From Actinomycetota bacterium (lineage in GTDB: Bacteria; Actinomycetota; Thermoleophilia; Gaiellales; Gaiellaceae), in the NCBI GenBank assembly GCA_020029625.1, contig JAIBJP010000093.1, positions 1 through 5,940 on the forward strand: a stretch of DNA of 5,940 nt, given 5' to 3'. The stretch's first letter is position 1. Each line of letters starts with the position of its first letter. Both the position numbers and the translations under genes were made by a program. The notes beneath the pieces were generated by a model, which was not told the origin of the DNA, made no database searches, and worked only from the letters and a program-made list of their open reading frames with translations. Positions 5,169-5,940 of this stretch are shown one piece after another.

Positions 5169-5335
5169 CGCGGTCGCGATCGTGAGTGAGATGCTGGGTG
5201 GCCGAGCGAAAACCGAGCAAACCAAGGACGCAGGGAGCCCGCGTACTGAATCTAAGTACGTGGGCGACCGAGGACGCAGGGATGCGACGGTTTGCAGCCG
5301 GCCAAGCGGCACCGGAACTCACGGTCGCGACCGCG
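5169..5335. repeat. Inverted repeat bracketing the gap upstream of pilD
   Basis: CGCGGTCGCGATCGTGAGT (5169-5187) and the reverse complement of 5317-5335 agree at 18 of 19 positions. The two arms lie at the ends of the 191-bp gap between the beta-helix gene and pilD. The right arm starts 4 bases after the upstream gene's stop and the left arm lies about 20 bases before pilD. Part of each arm (CGGTCGCGAYCG) is itself palindromic, which inflates the match; the flanking TGAGT is independent support. The arrangement resembles terminal repeats of a small non-coding element, but no target-site duplication is evident. Confidence 0.5.
5221..5282. repeat. Direct repeat flanking a hairpin
   Basis: ACCAAGGACGCAGGGA (5221-5236) recurs as ACCGAGGACGCAGGGA (5267-5282), 15 of 16 identical. 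Between them GCCCGCGTACT (5237-5247) and AGTACGTGGGC (5255-5265) form an 11-bp stem with one G-T pair and a 7-base loop. The unit sits inside the larger inverted repeat. The hairpin may also end transcription of the upstream gene, although there is no T-tract and on the minus strand the odd pair becomes an A-C mismatch. Confidence 0.6.
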
Positions 5336-5339
5336 AAAC

Positions 5340-5940
5340 CTAACCGCTGTAGAGCTTCGGCGCGTTCGGCTGCGCGTAGACGGCGGGGTTGCCCGGCATG
5401 CCGGCGGGCACCGTCTGGATGACCGGAAAGCTGTCGCTCGAGACGTTGTTCGAGAAGACGATGTAGCTTCCGACGAGCGGGCCGTCCGTCTTCGCATTGT
5501 TGAGGAAGTTCACCCCGTTCGTCGCGTAGATGCCGCCCTGGAGCTGGGAGCTCGTGGCGAGCTCGACGCTGAAGCCGGAGGGGACCTGCTCGCCGCCATT
5601 TCCGTTCGCGCCGTTTCCGCCGACAACGAACGTGAGCATCTCCTTGTTCGGATCCCAGGCCGAGAAGTCGCACTCCGACGCCGAAACGCCGCCGCAGAGC
5701 TTGCCGTCCAACCTCAGCGTCCCGGATACGTAGATCGTCGCGCGCCCGTTGTATTGGTTCAGCGAGTTGTTGGTCATCTTCAGGCTGCCGTCGATGAACA
5801 TCGTTCCGTAGGCCGTGAGGGTCTTCGAGGTCGCGTCCCAAGCGAGCTCCCCGGTCGGATACTGCGTGCAGATGGGGGCCGTCTGGCCCGAATAGCTCGG
5901 CGGCGGCAGGCAGCCGGACGGCGAGCGCGCCGGTCCGATG
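5340..5940 (-). CDS. Pilus-locus beta-helix-like surface protein (5' end outside window)
   Basis: The reading frame is open from the right edge to a TAG at 5340-5342, giving 199 visible C-terminal residues. They are rich in Gly, Asn, Ser and Thr, with alternating short strands such as MFIDGSLKMTNN, RATIYVSGTLRLDG and QLQGGIYATNGVNFLNN, a pattern of right-handed beta-helix or polymer-forming domains. Four cysteines in two close pairs (visible residues 10/24 and 82/90) suggest disulfides in an exported protein. The tail SFPVIQTVPAG plus a Pro/Asn-rich end resembles C-terminal domains of PilX-like pilus proteins, though I cannot confirm the family. An internal ATG at 5801 is not the start because coding-like sequence continues upstream. 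Position before pilD and pilB suggests a minor pilin or pilus-tip/adhesin role. The N-terminus, where a prepilin motif would lie, is not visible. Confidence 0.75.
   Translation of the reverse strand, partial: IGPARSPSGCLPPPSYSGQTAPICTQYPTGELAWDATSKTLTAYGTMFIDGSLKMTNNSLNQYNGRATIYVSGTLRLDGKLCGGVSASECDFSAWDPNKEMLTFVVGGNGANGNGGEQVPSGFSVELATSSQLQGGIYATNGVNFLNNAKTDGPLVGSYIVFSNNVSSDSFPVIQTVPAGMPGNPAVYAQPNAPKLYSG

Noticed and set aside
5221..5282. Two similar repeats with a 30-base spacer as a minimal CRISPR
   Set aside because: There are only two 16-base repeats, the spacer is itself a hairpin, and no cas genes are present.
4381..5343. 320-residue plus-strand open frame opposite pilD
   Set aside because: It is a shadow of pilD with a charged, low-complexity translation and no ribosome binding site or recognisable domain.
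5158..5841. 227-residue minus-strand open frame over the end of the beta-helix gene and the gap
   Set aside because: It is in a different frame from the Gly/Asn-rich protein whose residue pattern is clearly genuine; this one is Arg-rich noise.

Overview
The window looks like part of a type IV pilus (T4P) locus from a high-GC bacterium. The T4P gene content, the pilin style (class III-like prepilin leader, C-terminal cysteine pair) and the GC-rich, CTC/GTC-biased codon use suggest a non-model actinobacterium such as a member of the Thermoleophilia. That placement is inference from gene style, not a database match.

Layout from left to right: a retraction ATPase gene pilT on the minus strand, running off the left edge (1-864). 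A 154-bp divergent intergenic region. The major pilin gene pilA (1019-1405, plus) with a strong Shine-Dalgarno and a good intrinsic terminator. A membrane-anchored thioredoxin-fold protein without a CxxC motif (1493-1996, plus). A 130-bp gap with two back-to-back hairpins, the second of which contains the start codon of a small unknown protein (2127-2396, plus). A hairpin between convergent genes. Then a minus-strand set read from right to left: a pilus-associated, probably beta-helical protein running off the right edge (5340-5940), prepilin peptidase pilD (4396-5148) and assembly ATPase pilB (2522-4345).

Together the genes supply the pilin, its processing enzyme, and the extension and retraction motors. 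The platform protein PilC, the alignment proteins PilMNO and a full set of minor pilins are not in the window and may lie beyond either edge. No stretch longer than about 200 bases lacks a gene. I see no tRNA, rRNA, CRISPR array or insertion sequence.

The most notable non-coding signal is the heptamer GCCGATA. By eye it occurs only four times on the two strands, each time just upstream of a gene (pilA, the thioredoxin-like gene, pilB, pilD) and pointing at it. A one-base variant lies before pilT. The octamer before pilB is a perfect match to the -10 consensus of sigma-28/FliA/WhiG promoters. At three genes the motif ends only 7-9 bases before the start codon, so transcripts could be leaderless or nearly so. 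This suggests shared transcriptional control of the pilus genes, although good -35 boxes are missing at most sites.
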